This document shows positions 25,271-33,398 of a stretch of 64,000 nt of DNA, piece after piece (the first letter of the stretch is position 1; every line of letters starts with the position of its first letter). The translations under genes were made by a program, and so were the position numbers. The DNA is from Rhodospirillaceae bacterium (GTDB lineage: Bacteria > Pseudomonadota > Alphaproteobacteria > GCA-2731375): positions 1 through 64,000 of the forward strand of contig JABIWH010000060.1 of the NCBI GenBank assembly GCA_018701215.1, in the 5' to 3' direction. Below the pieces are notes generated by a model, which made no database searches, was not told the origin of the DNA, and was given only the letters and a program-made list of their open reading frames with translations.

Positions 25271-26050
25271 TTAGGCGTTTTTGATCGTTAAGCCGGCATC
25301 AACGGGAAGCACCGCGCCATTGATATAGCTGGAGGCGGGCAGAACAAAGTTCAGGGTGCCGTGGGCGACCTCTTCGGGCTCGGCGTAGCGGGCCAGGGGC
25401 ACCCGGCGCCTGGCAAAGATCTGCTTGTGTTCTTCCTTGATCCCCGCGGTCATGCCGGTGCGGATGGCGCCGGGACAGATGCAGTTGACAGTGATGCCCT
25501 CGCGCCCCAATTCGACCGCCATGGATCGGGTCAAACCAATGACGCCGTGCTTGGCGGAGGTATAGGGACTGGTCTCCGGCGTGGCGCCAAGGCCTTCGGT
25601 GGAGGCGATATTGACGATCCGCCCACCGTCGCTGGCGCGCAGATGAGGCAGGGCGGCGCGAATAGTCCTGGTATGGGCGCGCAACAGAATATCGAGGTGG
25701 CGGTCCCAGATTTCCTCGTATTCATCGTCATCGATCAACGCGTGCTGCGAGATACCGGCATTGTTGACCAGAATATCCAGGCCCCCAAAACGTGCGGCAA
25801 CCTCGTCAACCACGGTCTTGATGCGCACGGGATCGGCCAGATCCAAGATCCAGCCCTCGGCGCTAAGGCCGGCAGTCTTGATTTCGGCCACCACCTCGGC
25901 GACGCCGTCGCCATTGACGTCGGTGACCGCCACATGGGCGCCTTCGTCGGCAAACAAATGCGCCGTGGCCCGGCCCATGCCGCTGGCCGCACCGGTGATC
26001 AGCGCGACCTTGCCCGCGATCGAGCGGCTGAGTTTTGATAATCTGGTCAT
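25271..26050 (-). CDS. SDR-family oxidoreductase
   Basis: A 259-aa short-chain dehydrogenase/reductase. The cofactor site is GAASGMGRATAH (residues about 20-31), the NNAG motif is present (NNAGISQH), and the catalytic S, Y and K occur in NIASTEG and SPYTSAKHG. An acidic residue after strand 2 (VTDVNGDG) favours NAD over NADP. C-terminal pattern ASSYINGAVLPVDAG is standard. Substrate unknown. A second SDR lies upstream on the same strand with a 115-base gap; they may act in the same pathway. Confidence 0.92.
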   Translation of the reverse strand: MTRLSKLSRSIAGKVALITGAASGMGRATAHLFADEGAHVAVTDVNGDGVAEVVAEIKTAGLSAEGWILDLADPVRIKTVVDEVAARFGGLDILVNNAGISQHALIDDDEYEEIWDRHLDILLRAHTRTIRAALPHLRASDGGRIVNIASTEGLGATPETSPYTSAKHGVIGLTRSMAVELGREGITVNCICPGAIRTGMTAGIKEEHKQIFARRRVPLARYAEPEEVAHGTLNFVLPASSYINGAVLPVDAGLTIKNA

Positions 26051-26165
26051 GATATTCCCTCCTGAACCGATTTTTCACAGGTAATCATGAAATCAGCGAG
26101 GTTCATACCTAAAACGGATCACTTGACCCATCGGGCCCGGTTCGCGTCAAAAAAGGCCGCTGGCC

Positions 26166-26930
26166 TTATTCCGGCGTGCCCGATTCCGCCGGCGTATAGG
26201 GCCGAATATTGGTTGGCGTGACGATCAATTCAGGCAGGGAAGAGCGCGCCGGCATCAAGGCGACCATCCGCATCGCGTGGGCCATATCCTCCGGCTGGAT
26301 GAACTGAGCCAGTACTTCCGGCGAGTATTTAACCTTGCGCCGCTCCATGATCGGCGTGTTCACATCGTCCGGGTGCACGCAACAGGCACGGATGCCGAAT
26401 TTCCAGGCTTCCTGGGTCAATGACAGGCTCATCCCAAGCATGCCGAATTTCGAGGCCGAATAGGCGATACCGGCGGCACCGCTGACCCGTTTCGCGGCGG
26501 TGGAGGCAACGTTGATGACCAAACCATCTTCCTGCGCGCGCATCGTCGGCATCACGGCCATGAACATGTTGAAAGCGCCGGTGAGGTTTATGGCGATGAC
26601 CTGGTCCCAATCATCGGGGGTGATTTCATCCAGCCGGCGGTTGCTGACGTTGGTCCCCGCATTGTTGACCAGAATGTCGATCCGTCCCTGCTGACTAAGA
26701 ATATCCGCCGTGACGGCCCCCACGTCGGCGCGGTTCGAAACATCAAGGGGTGCGACCAATGCACTGCCGCCCATGCTTTCGATTTCGCCCGCGACCTGAT
26801 CCAGCATTTCGCGCCGCCGCCCGATCAGAACGACGCTGGCGCCATCCTCGGCGAACATCAACGCCGCCGCCTTGCCGATGCCAGTGCCGGCACCGGTTAC
26901 CCAGACGCTTTTACCATCGAACACACCCAT
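26166..26930 (-). CDS. SDR-family oxidoreductase
   Basis: A 254-aa classical SDR: cofactor motif TGAGTGIGKAAA, NNAGTNVSN, catalytic serine in NVASTAAKR and YSASKFGM holding tyrosine and lysine. The residue run after strand 2 is LIGRRREML, with two to three arginines, which favours NADP(H), unlike the neighbour at 25271. The end, LPELIVTPTNIRPYTP, lacks the common ...GAxxxVDGG motif. Substrate unknown. Confidence 0.92.
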   Translation of the reverse strand: MGVFDGKSVWVTGAGTGIGKAAALMFAEDGASVVLIGRRREMLDQVAGEIESMGGSALVAPLDVSNRADVGAVTADILSQQGRIDILVNNAGTNVSNRRLDEITPDDWDQVIAINLTGAFNMFMAVMPTMRAQEDGLVINVASTAAKRVSGAAGIAYSASKFGMLGMSLSLTQEAWKFGIRACCVHPDDVNTPIMERRKVKYSPEVLAQFIQPEDMAHAMRMVALMPARSSLPELIVTPTNIRPYTPAESGTPE

Positions 26931-27161
26931 CGATACCTCCCAATAACGAACGCAAACAAATGCAGGACATGCACTTGATATAACACAAGGCGACGGTGGA
27001 TGTTATGGAAGACGTCCGTTGAGGCCCGCCTTAAGGTACGCATCCGGTAGAAAATGCGGCCTACCACGGGCTTATTCGGGTGCTGAAAATAGTAATGGCC
27101 CAGGCGATGACAGCCGGACCATTGAAAACGGGCCCTTAAAATAACGGACCAAAGGAAAAAT

Positions 27162-27236
27162 TGGAGCGGGCGATGAGATTCGAACTCACGACTTCAACCT
27201 TGGCAAGGTTGCGCTCTACCCCTGAGCTACGCCCGC
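27162..27236 (-). tRNA. tRNA-Gly (GCC anticodon)
   Basis: A 75-base tRNA on the minus strand including an encoded CCA. Acceptor arms GCGGGCG and CGCCCGC pair fully, the D arm is GCTC..GAGC with AGGGGTA, the anticodon stem CAACC/GGTTG holds the loop TTGCCAA (anticodon GCC), and the T arm is GTGAG-TTCGAAT-CTCAT. The discriminator base is T. A T-rich stretch (AATTTTT) follows on the same strand. Confidence 0.97.
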
Positions 27237-27279
27237 ACCGGGATAAGCCCGGACCCCGGTAAGTTACCGGGCGGGGCGA

Positions 27280-27307
27280 TATATACGGCATTTCTGTGAT
27301 CTTGCAA
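27280..27307 (-). promoter_or_regulatory. Promoter of the tRNA-Gly gene
   Basis: On the minus strand TTGCAA (27307-27302) and TATATA (27285-27280) are separated by 16 bases. The following stretch is a GC-only discriminator (CGCCCCGCCCGG), a hallmark of growth-rate-controlled stable RNA promoters, and a small CCGGTAA/TTACCGG hairpin precedes the mature 5' end. Confidence 0.6.
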
Positions 27308-27381
27308 GTGCCAAGTGGCAAATATCACGATAGACTGCGCCGCATCGGAAAACCCTATTGACCCATAAGAAGGATAGAATC

Positions 27382-27870
27382 ATGCCCGCCAGCCCGGAGG
27401 AGTTGTTCCAACGCTTGGACGACCTGTCCATAGGGCACGAAACGGCCCATCACCGGGCCGTGCATACGGTGGCAGAGGCCCAGGACGTGCGCGACCAAAT
27501 CCCGGGCGCCCACAATAAGAATCTGTTTCTGCGTGACAAAAAGAAGCAGACTTGGCTGGTCTGCACATTGGAAGACAAGCCCATTGATCTAAAGCAACTG
27601 CCCGGCATGATCGGTGCCGCGCGGCTTAGTTTCGGCTCGTCCGACAGATTGGCCGAATACCTTGGGGTGCTGCCCGGCTCGGTCACGCCATTTGCCTTGA
27701 TCAATGATCCCGAACTCCGGGTCAATGTTGTTCTGGATGCCGAAATGCTGGCTCACGAGCAGCTTAATTTTCACCCTTTGATTAACACCATGACCACGAC
27801 CATTTCATCCGCCGGTCTGCTGCGGTTTGTGCAGGCGTGCGGACACGCACCGCAAACGCCCCGGCTTTAG
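27382..27870 (+). CDS. ProX/YbaK-type prolyl-tRNA editing deacylase
   Basis: A 162-aa stand-alone trans-editing domain. The family hydrolyses mischarged tRNAs (alanyl- or cysteinyl-tRNA-Pro and relatives). Typical features: VADVRDQIPGAHNKNLFLRDK-like segment (here AQDVRDQIPGAHNKN), the key lysine-containing stretch KKKQTWLV, RLSFGSSDRLAEYLGVLPGSV, and FHPLINTMTTTIS. The ATG at 27382 follows AAGGAT and was preferred over a TTG at 27358. It is a single gene between the tRNA-Gly and the cnoX operon. Confidence 0.9.
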   Translation: MPASPEELFQRLDDLSIGHETAHHRAVHTVAEAQDVRDQIPGAHNKNLFLRDKKKQTWLVCTLEDKPIDLKQLPGMIGAARLSFGSSDRLAEYLGVLPGSVTPFALINDPELRVNVVLDAEMLAHEQLNFHPLINTMTTTISSAGLLRFVQACGHAPQTPRL

Positions 27871-27987
27871 CGGCGAATGGCGGCAATTTATGTGCCGAAG
27901 CGCTTGACCTTGGGCGCTGCCTGTCCTTGTATGCGCGTGAATTCGCGCCAATATGATGCGCGGGCCAATTAACAACAGGAACGACCG

Positions 27988-28890
27988 ATGGAACCGATTA
28001 TTGGAGATATGTCCGCGCCGGCGAATACGGTCAAGGATGGCGACACCGCCAGCTTTGCCGCGGATGTGATAGAGGCGAGCAATGAGGTCCCCGTCATCGT
28101 TGATTTCTGGGCCGAATGGTGCGGCCCTTGCAAGACCTTGGGCCCGACCATCGAAAAGGCGGTCAAGGCGGCGGGCGGCCAGGTCAGGCTGGTTAAGATC
28201 AATGTCGATGAGAACCAGCAACTGGCCCAGCAATTGCGCGTGCAATCCATCCCGGCCGTCTTCGCCTTCAAGAATGGCCAACCCGTTGATGGCTTCGTGG
28301 GCGCGCAACCGGAAAGCCAGATCAAGGCCTTTATCGAACGCCTGACCGGCGATGCCGGCCCCTCGCCCATCGAACAGGCGTTGGAGCAGGGTGAAGCCGC
28401 CCTGGCGGCGGGTGACGGCAGCACGGCAGCGGACATTTTTGGCCAGATACTGCGTGCCGATATGGAAAACGCCCGCGCCATCGCCGGCCTGTGCCAGTGC
28501 CTGATCGACAGCGGCGACCATGCCGAGGCGCGGCAGATGCTGGACGGCCTGGAAGGCAAGCTGGCCACCGATCCGGCGGTTCAGTCGGTCCGTGCCGCCC
28601 TGGAATTGGCCGAGCAATCTGCCGATGCCGGCGATACGGCACCCCTTCGGGCCCGCCTGGAAGCGGACGGCAACGACCATGAGGCGCGCATGGAGCTGTC
28701 CACCGCTCTTTTGGCGGCTGGTCAGCGCGAGGAAGCGGTGGATGAATTGCTGGAATCCATCCGCCGCGACCGGAACTGGAATGAAGAGGCCGCCCGCAAG
28801 CAACTGTTGACCCTGTTCGAGGCATTTGGCCATGCCGACGAGCTGACGGTTTCGGCGCGGCGCCGGCTCAGTTCAATGCTGTTTTCCTGA
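27988..28890 (+). CDS. cnoX: CnoX-type thioredoxin with TPR domain (chaperedoxin)
   Basis: A 300-aa protein with an N-terminal thioredoxin domain (about residues 20-125; active site WCGPC with C45 and C48, cis-proline in SIPAVF) and a C-terminal TPR-like helical region (about 130-295, with ALEQGEAALAAGD and GDHAEARQMLDGLE). This is the CnoX/YbbN layout: a holdase that passes clients to GroEL and DnaK. The E. coli protein has lost the CxxC, whereas this one keeps it, as in Caulobacter. A co-chaperone and disulfide reductase role is likely. The Lon-domain gene and the Trm112-like gene follow in the same direction. Confidence 0.92.
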   Translation: MEPIIGDMSAPANTVKDGDTASFAADVIEASNEVPVIVDFWAEWCGPCKTLGPTIEKAVKAAGGQVRLVKINVDENQQLAQQLRVQSIPAVFAFKNGQPVDGFVGAQPESQIKAFIERLTGDAGPSPIEQALEQGEAALAAGDGSTAADIFGQILRADMENARAIAGLCQCLIDSGDHAEARQMLDGLEGKLATDPAVQSVRAALELAEQSADAGDTAPLRARLEADGNDHEARMELSTALLAAGQREEAVDELLESIRRDRNWNEEAARKQLLTLFEAFGHADELTVSARRRLSSMLFS

Positions 28891-28920
28891 TCTTGCCGGA
28901 ATCTGATTGGAGCGGGCGGC

Positions 28921-29628
28921 ATGACCGACGATAGGCAAGAGGATGAAGGCGTCGTTGATGCCCTGCCGGCGCGGATTCCTATCTTTCCCCTAAGCGGTGT
29001 TTTGCTGTTGCCCGATGCCAAACTGCCCTTGAATATATTCGAACCGCGCTATCTCGATATGGTTCGCGATGCGATGGCCGGGGACCGGATCATTGGTATG
29101 ATCCAGCCTCTAAAGTCCGGCGACGGAGACGACGGTGGCGGTCGCCCCGCGCTCTATGACATTGGTGGCGCGGGCCGCATTACCGCGTTCGAGGAGACCG
29201 AGGACAAGCGCTTTCAGATCACTCTGACGGGGCTGTCACGCTTTGCCGTTATCGAGGAATTGCCCGCGACCACCCGCTATCGTCAGGTGGTGGCTGATTG
29301 GGATCGCTTCGCCGCCGACCGATGGGCCGAGGATGAGGCGCCGGGCGTTGATCGAAACCGGCTGTTGACCGCGCTGCGCGCTTATCTGGAACTGGCCAAA
29401 ATACCAGCCAAGTGGGAGGCGATCGCGAGTGCTGAAATCGGCCCGTTGATCACCTCATTGGCGATGATCTGTCCCTTTGACCCGGCTGAAAAACAAGCCT
29501 TGCTGGAAGCCCGCGATCTGTTCGAACGGGCCCGCATCATGACCGCCTTGGTCGAAATGTCCTTGTTGCAGCGGGCCAGCGGCGGCAGCAACCATGATGA
29601 TGACGACGACGATCACAGGATACATTGA
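28921..29628 (+). CDS. Lon substrate-binding-domain (LAN) protein
   Basis: A 235-aa protein consisting of the N-terminal domain of Lon protease without the ATPase or protease parts. It opens RIPIFPLSGVLLLPDAKLPL, then NIFEPRYLDMVRDAM and GRITAFEETEDKRFQITLTG. Such stand-alone proteins are common in alphaproteobacteria behind the cnoX gene, as here (30-base gap). Function unknown; a role in substrate delivery or protein quality control is inferred from the domain and neighbour. The C terminus carries an acidic run (DDDDD). Confidence 0.9.
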   Translation: MTDDRQEDEGVVDALPARIPIFPLSGVLLLPDAKLPLNIFEPRYLDMVRDAMAGDRIIGMIQPLKSGDGDDGGGRPALYDIGGAGRITAFEETEDKRFQITLTGLSRFAVIEELPATTRYRQVVADWDRFAADRWAEDEAPGVDRNRLLTALRAYLELAKIPAKWEAIASAEIGPLITSLAMICPFDPAEKQALLEARDLFERARIMTALVEMSLLQRASGGSNHDDDDDDHRIH

Positions 29629-29630
29629 GC

Positions 29631-29828
29631 ATGAACGAAGATAATGGCGCAGGCGGTGGTGTCGACCCCAAACTTCTGGAGATCCTGGTCTGTCCCTTGA
29701 CCAAGGGGCCGCTTCGCTATGACCGCGAGGCACAAGAGCTGATCTCGGAACAGGCGCGCCTGGCCTATCCGATCCGCGAAGGCATTCCCATCATGTTGGT
29801 TGACGAGGCCCGCAGCCTGGACGACTGA
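29631..29828 (+). CDS. Trm112-like (UPF0434 / YcaR) protein
   Basis: A 65-aa protein with the pattern DPKLLEILVCPLTKGPLRYD and AYPIREGIPIMLVDEAR of the bacterial Trm112/YcaR group. Eukaryotic Trm112 activates methyltransferases; the bacterial role is unclear. Only one cysteine is present, so it cannot make the four-cysteine zinc site. The start at 29631 lies two bases after the stop of the Lon-domain gene, and the pair is probably co-translated. Confidence 0.9.
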   Translation: MNEDNGAGGGVDPKLLEILVCPLTKGPLRYDREAQELISEQARLAYPIREGIPIMLVDEARSLDD

Positions 29829-29850
29829 TCGCCGGAAAACGCGACGTGCT

Positions 29851-30450
29851 TTAACTCGGCTGGTTTTGCGCCGTGACCCGATGCGCCGGACGGTCTAGGC
29901 AGGTCTGTTTGAAGGTCGCATCGTCGGTCTGCATGGCGATGCGCCGCTGGCGGCTCACCGTATCCACATAGGCAACCCGATAGCGGCCGTTGGCGTCATC
30001 GCGGTAAAGAAAGACATGCAGCACACAGCTGCCGCCGCCGTATTGCCAGACCTGAGCATCCTGCTCGCCACGAAGCAACGATGGTTTACCCAGCAGATTG
30101 CTTAATTCGCCTTGATCCATGCCCACCAGCTTTTGTGGATCAAGGGCGGGTGGCGGTTTTTTATTGGCGGCCGGCTCTGGTCGCGCCGTACCTGCCTGTC
30201 CCGGTTGCTGCGTTCGGTCGGAGATGGTGCTGTCGTCCTGGGTCAGCGCGCTTGGGCTGGCAATCGGGTCCATGCTGGCCGCGCTGGCCACTGGCGCGCT
30301 GGTCATTGGTGCACTGGCCTCGGGCTGCGCCATTGCCGTCGCCGACGTCACCGGCGGTACGGGCAGCGCCGTCTGATCCGTGGTGCAGGCCACCAACCAG
30401 AACCCTGCCAAGAGACAGCAAAGACGCGGAATGATTACCCTAGTCGTCAA
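29851..30450 (-). CDS. Lipoprotein with SmpA-like C-terminal region
   Basis: A 199-aa lipoprotein: hydrophobic N terminus and lipobox LVAC (cysteine at about residue 22), then a low-complexity Ser/Ala/Pro/Met linker (to about 100), and a compact C domain with LVGMDQGELSNLLGKPSLLR and a cysteine pair (GGGSCVLHVFLYRD, FKQTCLD), resembling the SmpA/OmlA-type fold. The start is a TTG at 30450 because no ATG lies upstream in frame; it overlaps the end of the bactofilin gene by 11 bases. An envelope role is inferred. Co-transcription with the bactofilin is likely. Confidence 0.75.
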   Translation of the reverse strand: MTTRVIIPRLCCLLAGFWLVACTTDQTALPVPPVTSATAMAQPEASAPMTSAPVASAASMDPIASPSALTQDDSTISDRTQQPGQAGTARPEPAANKKPPPALDPQKLVGMDQGELSNLLGKPSLLRGEQDAQVWQYGGGSCVLHVFLYRDDANGRYRVAYVDTVSRQRRIAMQTDDATFKQTCLDRPAHRVTAQNQPS

Positions 30451-30922
30451 CGTTGCCGCCCTTGCTTGAAGCCGCCGTGCCGCCGTCCGTCAGAGCCTCG
30501 AGCGTGCCGACGATCTGACCGCCCGATTCAATGCACAATTTGCCATAGCGGACATCACCCTCGATACGGCCCTTGGCCTTGACGGTCAATTCGCCGCGTA
30601 CGGTCAGGCTGCCTTCGAACTGGCCACTGATAATGGCTTCTTCAATGACCGCCGAACCTTTGAAATACCCGGTCTCGGATATTTCGATGGATTGGGAGTT
30701 CTCCAAGGCTGCTTCGACCCGGCCCTCGACGACCAATTGATCGCAGGCGGTAATTTGCCCATTCAGCACGATTTCCCGGCCAACAAACAGTTTTTTTCCC
30801 GCATCACCCATTTCGGCGGGCGCAGCGCCGCGCAAGGGGCCCCCCGGCAGATCGGGCAGACGGCGGGTTATTTCAGGGCGAAAGGCCGCACTCGCACTTG
30901 GATTACCCTCTTCATTGGCCAT
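30440..30922 (-). CDS. Bactofilin
   Basis: A 160-aa bactofilin (DUF583), a self-polymerising beta-helix cytoskeletal protein with no nucleotide need. The core (about residues 40-140) shows the typical repeat of short strands: GREIVLNGQITACDQLVVEGRVEA-type pattern, GSAVIEEAIISGQFEGSLTVRGEL and KAKGRIEGDVRYGKL. Such proteins organise cell-wall enzymes and shape in alphaproteobacteria. The start at 30922 follows GGAAG. The lipoprotein gene overlaps its end, suggesting a linked envelope function. Confidence 0.93.
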   Translation of the reverse strand: MANEEGNPSASAAFRPEITRRLPDLPGGPLRGAAPAEMGDAGKKLFVGREIVLNGQITACDQLVVEGRVEAALENSQSIEISETGYFKGSAVIEEAIISGQFEGSLTVRGELTVKAKGRIEGDVRYGKLCIESGGQIVGTLEALTDGGTAASSKGGNVDD

Positions 30923-30940
30923 TACTTGCTTCCTATATTT

Positions 30941-31039
30941 AGAGCAATTTTCAATTAATCAGGGTTGCTTTCGCGACCTAAGTAATTGGTTCAATTGCTC
31001 GATCCTTAAGAATTGAAGCGCATTTAGAATAAATGCGCT
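30941..31039. repeat. Composite palindromic repeat, copy C
   Basis: Two modules. The first has arms GAGCAATT (30942-30949) and AATTGCTC (30993-31000) around a 43-base loop. The second is a perfect hairpin AGCGCATTTA (31017-31026) / TAAATGCGCT (31030-31039) with loop GAA. The GGTTCAATTGCTC at 30988-31000 is shared with copy A at 10860-10872. It lies between the EI24 and bactofilin genes, which run in the same direction. Confidence 0.8.
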
Positions 31040-31047
31040 CTAGCGCT

Positions 31048-31752
31048 TCAAGACACGATTTCAGTTGTCTTTACACCTTGTAGAGCCTTGAAGATATGCA
31101 GCATGAAAGCGGTCGCCAAAATCGGCATGAACAGATTTACAATCGGCACCGTCAACAAAAAGGCGATCACCACGCCGGCCGAGAAAACCCTTAGACCATT
31201 GGCTTTGCGCAATTGCCGGGCCGCTTTTGCATCCTTATGTCTTAGGCTTACAAGCTCAAAATACTCTCGAGACAGAAGATAACCGTTTAAGCCATAGAAA
31301 ATACAGGCAAAAAGTGGAGGAAACAATAACGCGATCAAATAAAACGGCAAGGCCAGCACATTCAGCACGAGCGTAATGCCGATGAAGCGGAGGGAAACCC
31401 CGAAGGTCTTGGAAAAATCTGCCGAACGGCCCGGCTCATCGTCCGGGTAATGGCGCTTTTCCACCGCCATGGCAATATCATCAAGGAAGATACCGCCGAT
31501 CAGGGTGGCGGTGGCCGAAAATGTCAGCACCAAGGCGGCGAAAAATGCCAGACTGCCGCCAACTTCAAGGGCGCTGTTGGCCCATTGCAGCCAGCCCGAT
31601 TCAAAGACCTTTACCTCTGGAACGGCCCAATAGAACACCACGGTCAAGGCTACGAAAAGCGCCAGGGTGAACAGGACGCTTTTGATAACGACACCCCGAA
31701 ATACCGGATCGGAGATCTGCCCCAACGTCAAAGTGGCGGCGCGCATTAGCAT
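31048..31752 (-). CDS. EI24/CysZ-like integral membrane protein
   Basis: A 234-aa membrane protein with about four to five hydrophobic segments: residues about 25-45, 68-95 (LAFFAALVLTFSATATLIGGIFLDD), 120-155 (ITLVLNVLALPFYLIALLFPPLF) and 190-225. The pattern and the short amphipathic loops match the EI24 family, whose CysZ branch imports sulfate. Start at 31752 after GAGGACAATAC. No sulfate genes lie nearby, so transport of sulfate is only a possibility. Confidence 0.85.
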   Translation of the reverse strand: MLMRAATLTLGQISDPVFRGVVIKSVLFTLALFVALTVVFYWAVPEVKVFESGWLQWANSALEVGGSLAFFAALVLTFSATATLIGGIFLDDIAMAVEKRHYPDDEPGRSADFSKTFGVSLRFIGITLVLNVLALPFYLIALLFPPLFACIFYGLNGYLLSREYFELVSLRHKDAKAARQLRKANGLRVFSAGVVIAFLLTVPIVNLFMPILATAFMLHIFKALQGVKTTEIVS

Positions 31753-31864
31753 GTATTGTCCTCTGTCTTAGCTATTACAATTGCCGAGAATGGTCATTGC
31801 CCAGGAATGTAAGCATTCCCTTGGAAAATTGAAGGGCAAGCGAAGATTTCCCTGAAATTTTCGG

Positions 31865-33292
31865 TCATTTCGTTCGCGGATCGATCGGCGTGCGCCATTG
31901 CAGATCGCAATTGGCCTCGAACGCCGCCGCCGCTGCCAGCAGGGCCGCCTCACCCCGTGGCGGCGCCACCAGTTGCAGGCCGACCGGCAGGCCATCCTTG
32001 GTAAAGCCGCAGGGCAGCGAGACCGCCGGGCAGCCGGTGGGCGTGACGATAAACGTATGCATCAGCCAATCCACGTAATTGTCGAATTTTACGCCCGCCA
32101 CTTCATCCAGATAGCGGATTTCCACCGGAAAAGTTGGCGTCATCACGGTTGGTGTCACCAGCAAATCGTAGGTTTCGAAAAAGTCGCACATATTTTGTTG
32201 CAGGCGCCCTCGGACCTGCTTGGCATCAGCCACCTCTTCAATGGAAAGGGCCAGGCCGTGTTCATAATTCCAGATCACTTCCGGCTTCAATTGATCACGG
32301 TTTTCCGCCATGTGCTTACGGTGTCCGCCCACGAAACTGACGCCGCGCAGGGTTTGAAACATTTTCTGTGCGCCGGTGAAGTCTGGGCAGGCCTCTTCCA
32401 CCGCCGTGCCAAGTGCCGCAAAGGATTGTGCGGCGGCGGCGCAGATTTCGGCCACTTCCGGCTCTACCGGCGCGACGCCCATGCTTGCGCTCCAGCCAAT
32501 CCGCTTGGGCGGCGTCGCCGCTTGGGCGGCGGCCTGAAATGGTACGTTCGGAACAGGCAGTGAAATCGGGTCGCGGGCATATTGCCCAACCATGGCATCC
32601 AGCATCAAGGCCACATCGCCCACATTGCGGGCCATGGGGCCGACCACGCTCATATCGTCGAACAGGTTGAGCGAGGCGGAGGTGCCGCGCGGGCAGCGCC
32701 CCGGCGAGGGGCGGAAGCCGACGATGGAGTTAAAGGCGCCGGGAATACGCAGGGAACCGCCCAGATCGCTGCCCGTGGCCAGCCAGGTCTGTCCAGTGGC
32801 CAGATTGACCGCCGCCCCGCCGGAAGAGCCGCCGGCATTCATGCGCGTATCCCAGGGGTTGCGGGTGGCGCCAAATACCTCGTTGAAGGTATTGGCGCCG
32901 GCGCCGAATTCGGGTGTGTTGGATTTACCGATGACGATGGCGCCATTGGCCTCCAGGGTGCGGACCTCCAGATCCGATTCAACGGAAATATGATCGGCAT
33001 AGATGGGCGAGCCTTGCGTACAAAGCACGCCTTCCACGTGATGCAGATCCTTGATCGAAACCGGCAGACCGTAAAGATAGCCCGGTCCCGGCTGTTCCGG
33101 GTGGCCTTCCGTTTCGATCCGGGCGGCAGCCGCGTAGGCCCGTTCCAGACACAGGGTGACCATGGCATTGACCGCGCCATTGGTCGCTGCGATGCGTTCT
33201 GCTGCGGCGTCGATCGCCTCTTTCGGGCGAATCTCGCCCTTGGCCAGCAAATCCACCATTTCGCGTGCCGTTTTCTGCCACAACTCGGTCAT
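31865..33292 (-). CDS. Amidase (amidase signature family)
   Basis: A 475-aa amidase with a complete Ser-cisSer-Lys triad: K81 in LPVSIKDLHH, the cis-serine about 157 in NAGGSSGGAAVNLATG, and nucleophile S180 in SDLGGSLRIPG. FRPSPGRCP follows. The start MTELWQKTARE at 33292 follows a strong GGAGGAG; the extension to 33370 was rejected. The family hydrolyses varied amides and includes GatA, but gatB and gatC are absent. It is divergent from the PfkB kinase gene. Confidence 0.93.
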   Translation of the reverse strand: MTELWQKTAREMVDLLAKGEIRPKEAIDAAAERIAATNGAVNAMVTLCLERAYAAAARIETEGHPEQPGPGYLYGLPVSIKDLHHVEGVLCTQGSPIYADHISVESDLEVRTLEANGAIVIGKSNTPEFGAGANTFNEVFGATRNPWDTRMNAGGSSGGAAVNLATGQTWLATGSDLGGSLRIPGAFNSIVGFRPSPGRCPRGTSASLNLFDDMSVVGPMARNVGDVALMLDAMVGQYARDPISLPVPNVPFQAAAQAATPPKRIGWSASMGVAPVEPEVAEICAAAAQSFAALGTAVEEACPDFTGAQKMFQTLRGVSFVGGHRKHMAENRDQLKPEVIWNYEHGLALSIEEVADAKQVRGRLQQNMCDFFETYDLLVTPTVMTPTFPVEIRYLDEVAGVKFDNYVDWLMHTFIVTPTGCPAVSLPCGFTKDGLPVGLQLVAPPRGEAALLAAAAAFEANCDLQWRTPIDPRTK

Positions 33293-33398
33293 GCCGTCTC
33301 CTCCAACATATCTGGTATATGCGCGCAGGCTTTCCTTGCGCCTTGCGAAGTGCCTTCTATACTGCCTCATCCTAACACCGCAATAGTGGGAGTCCGCA

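Noticed and set aside
27136..27321. A 61-aa minus-strand frame across the tRNA-Gly gene
   Set aside because: It runs straight through the tRNA and has no ribosome site.
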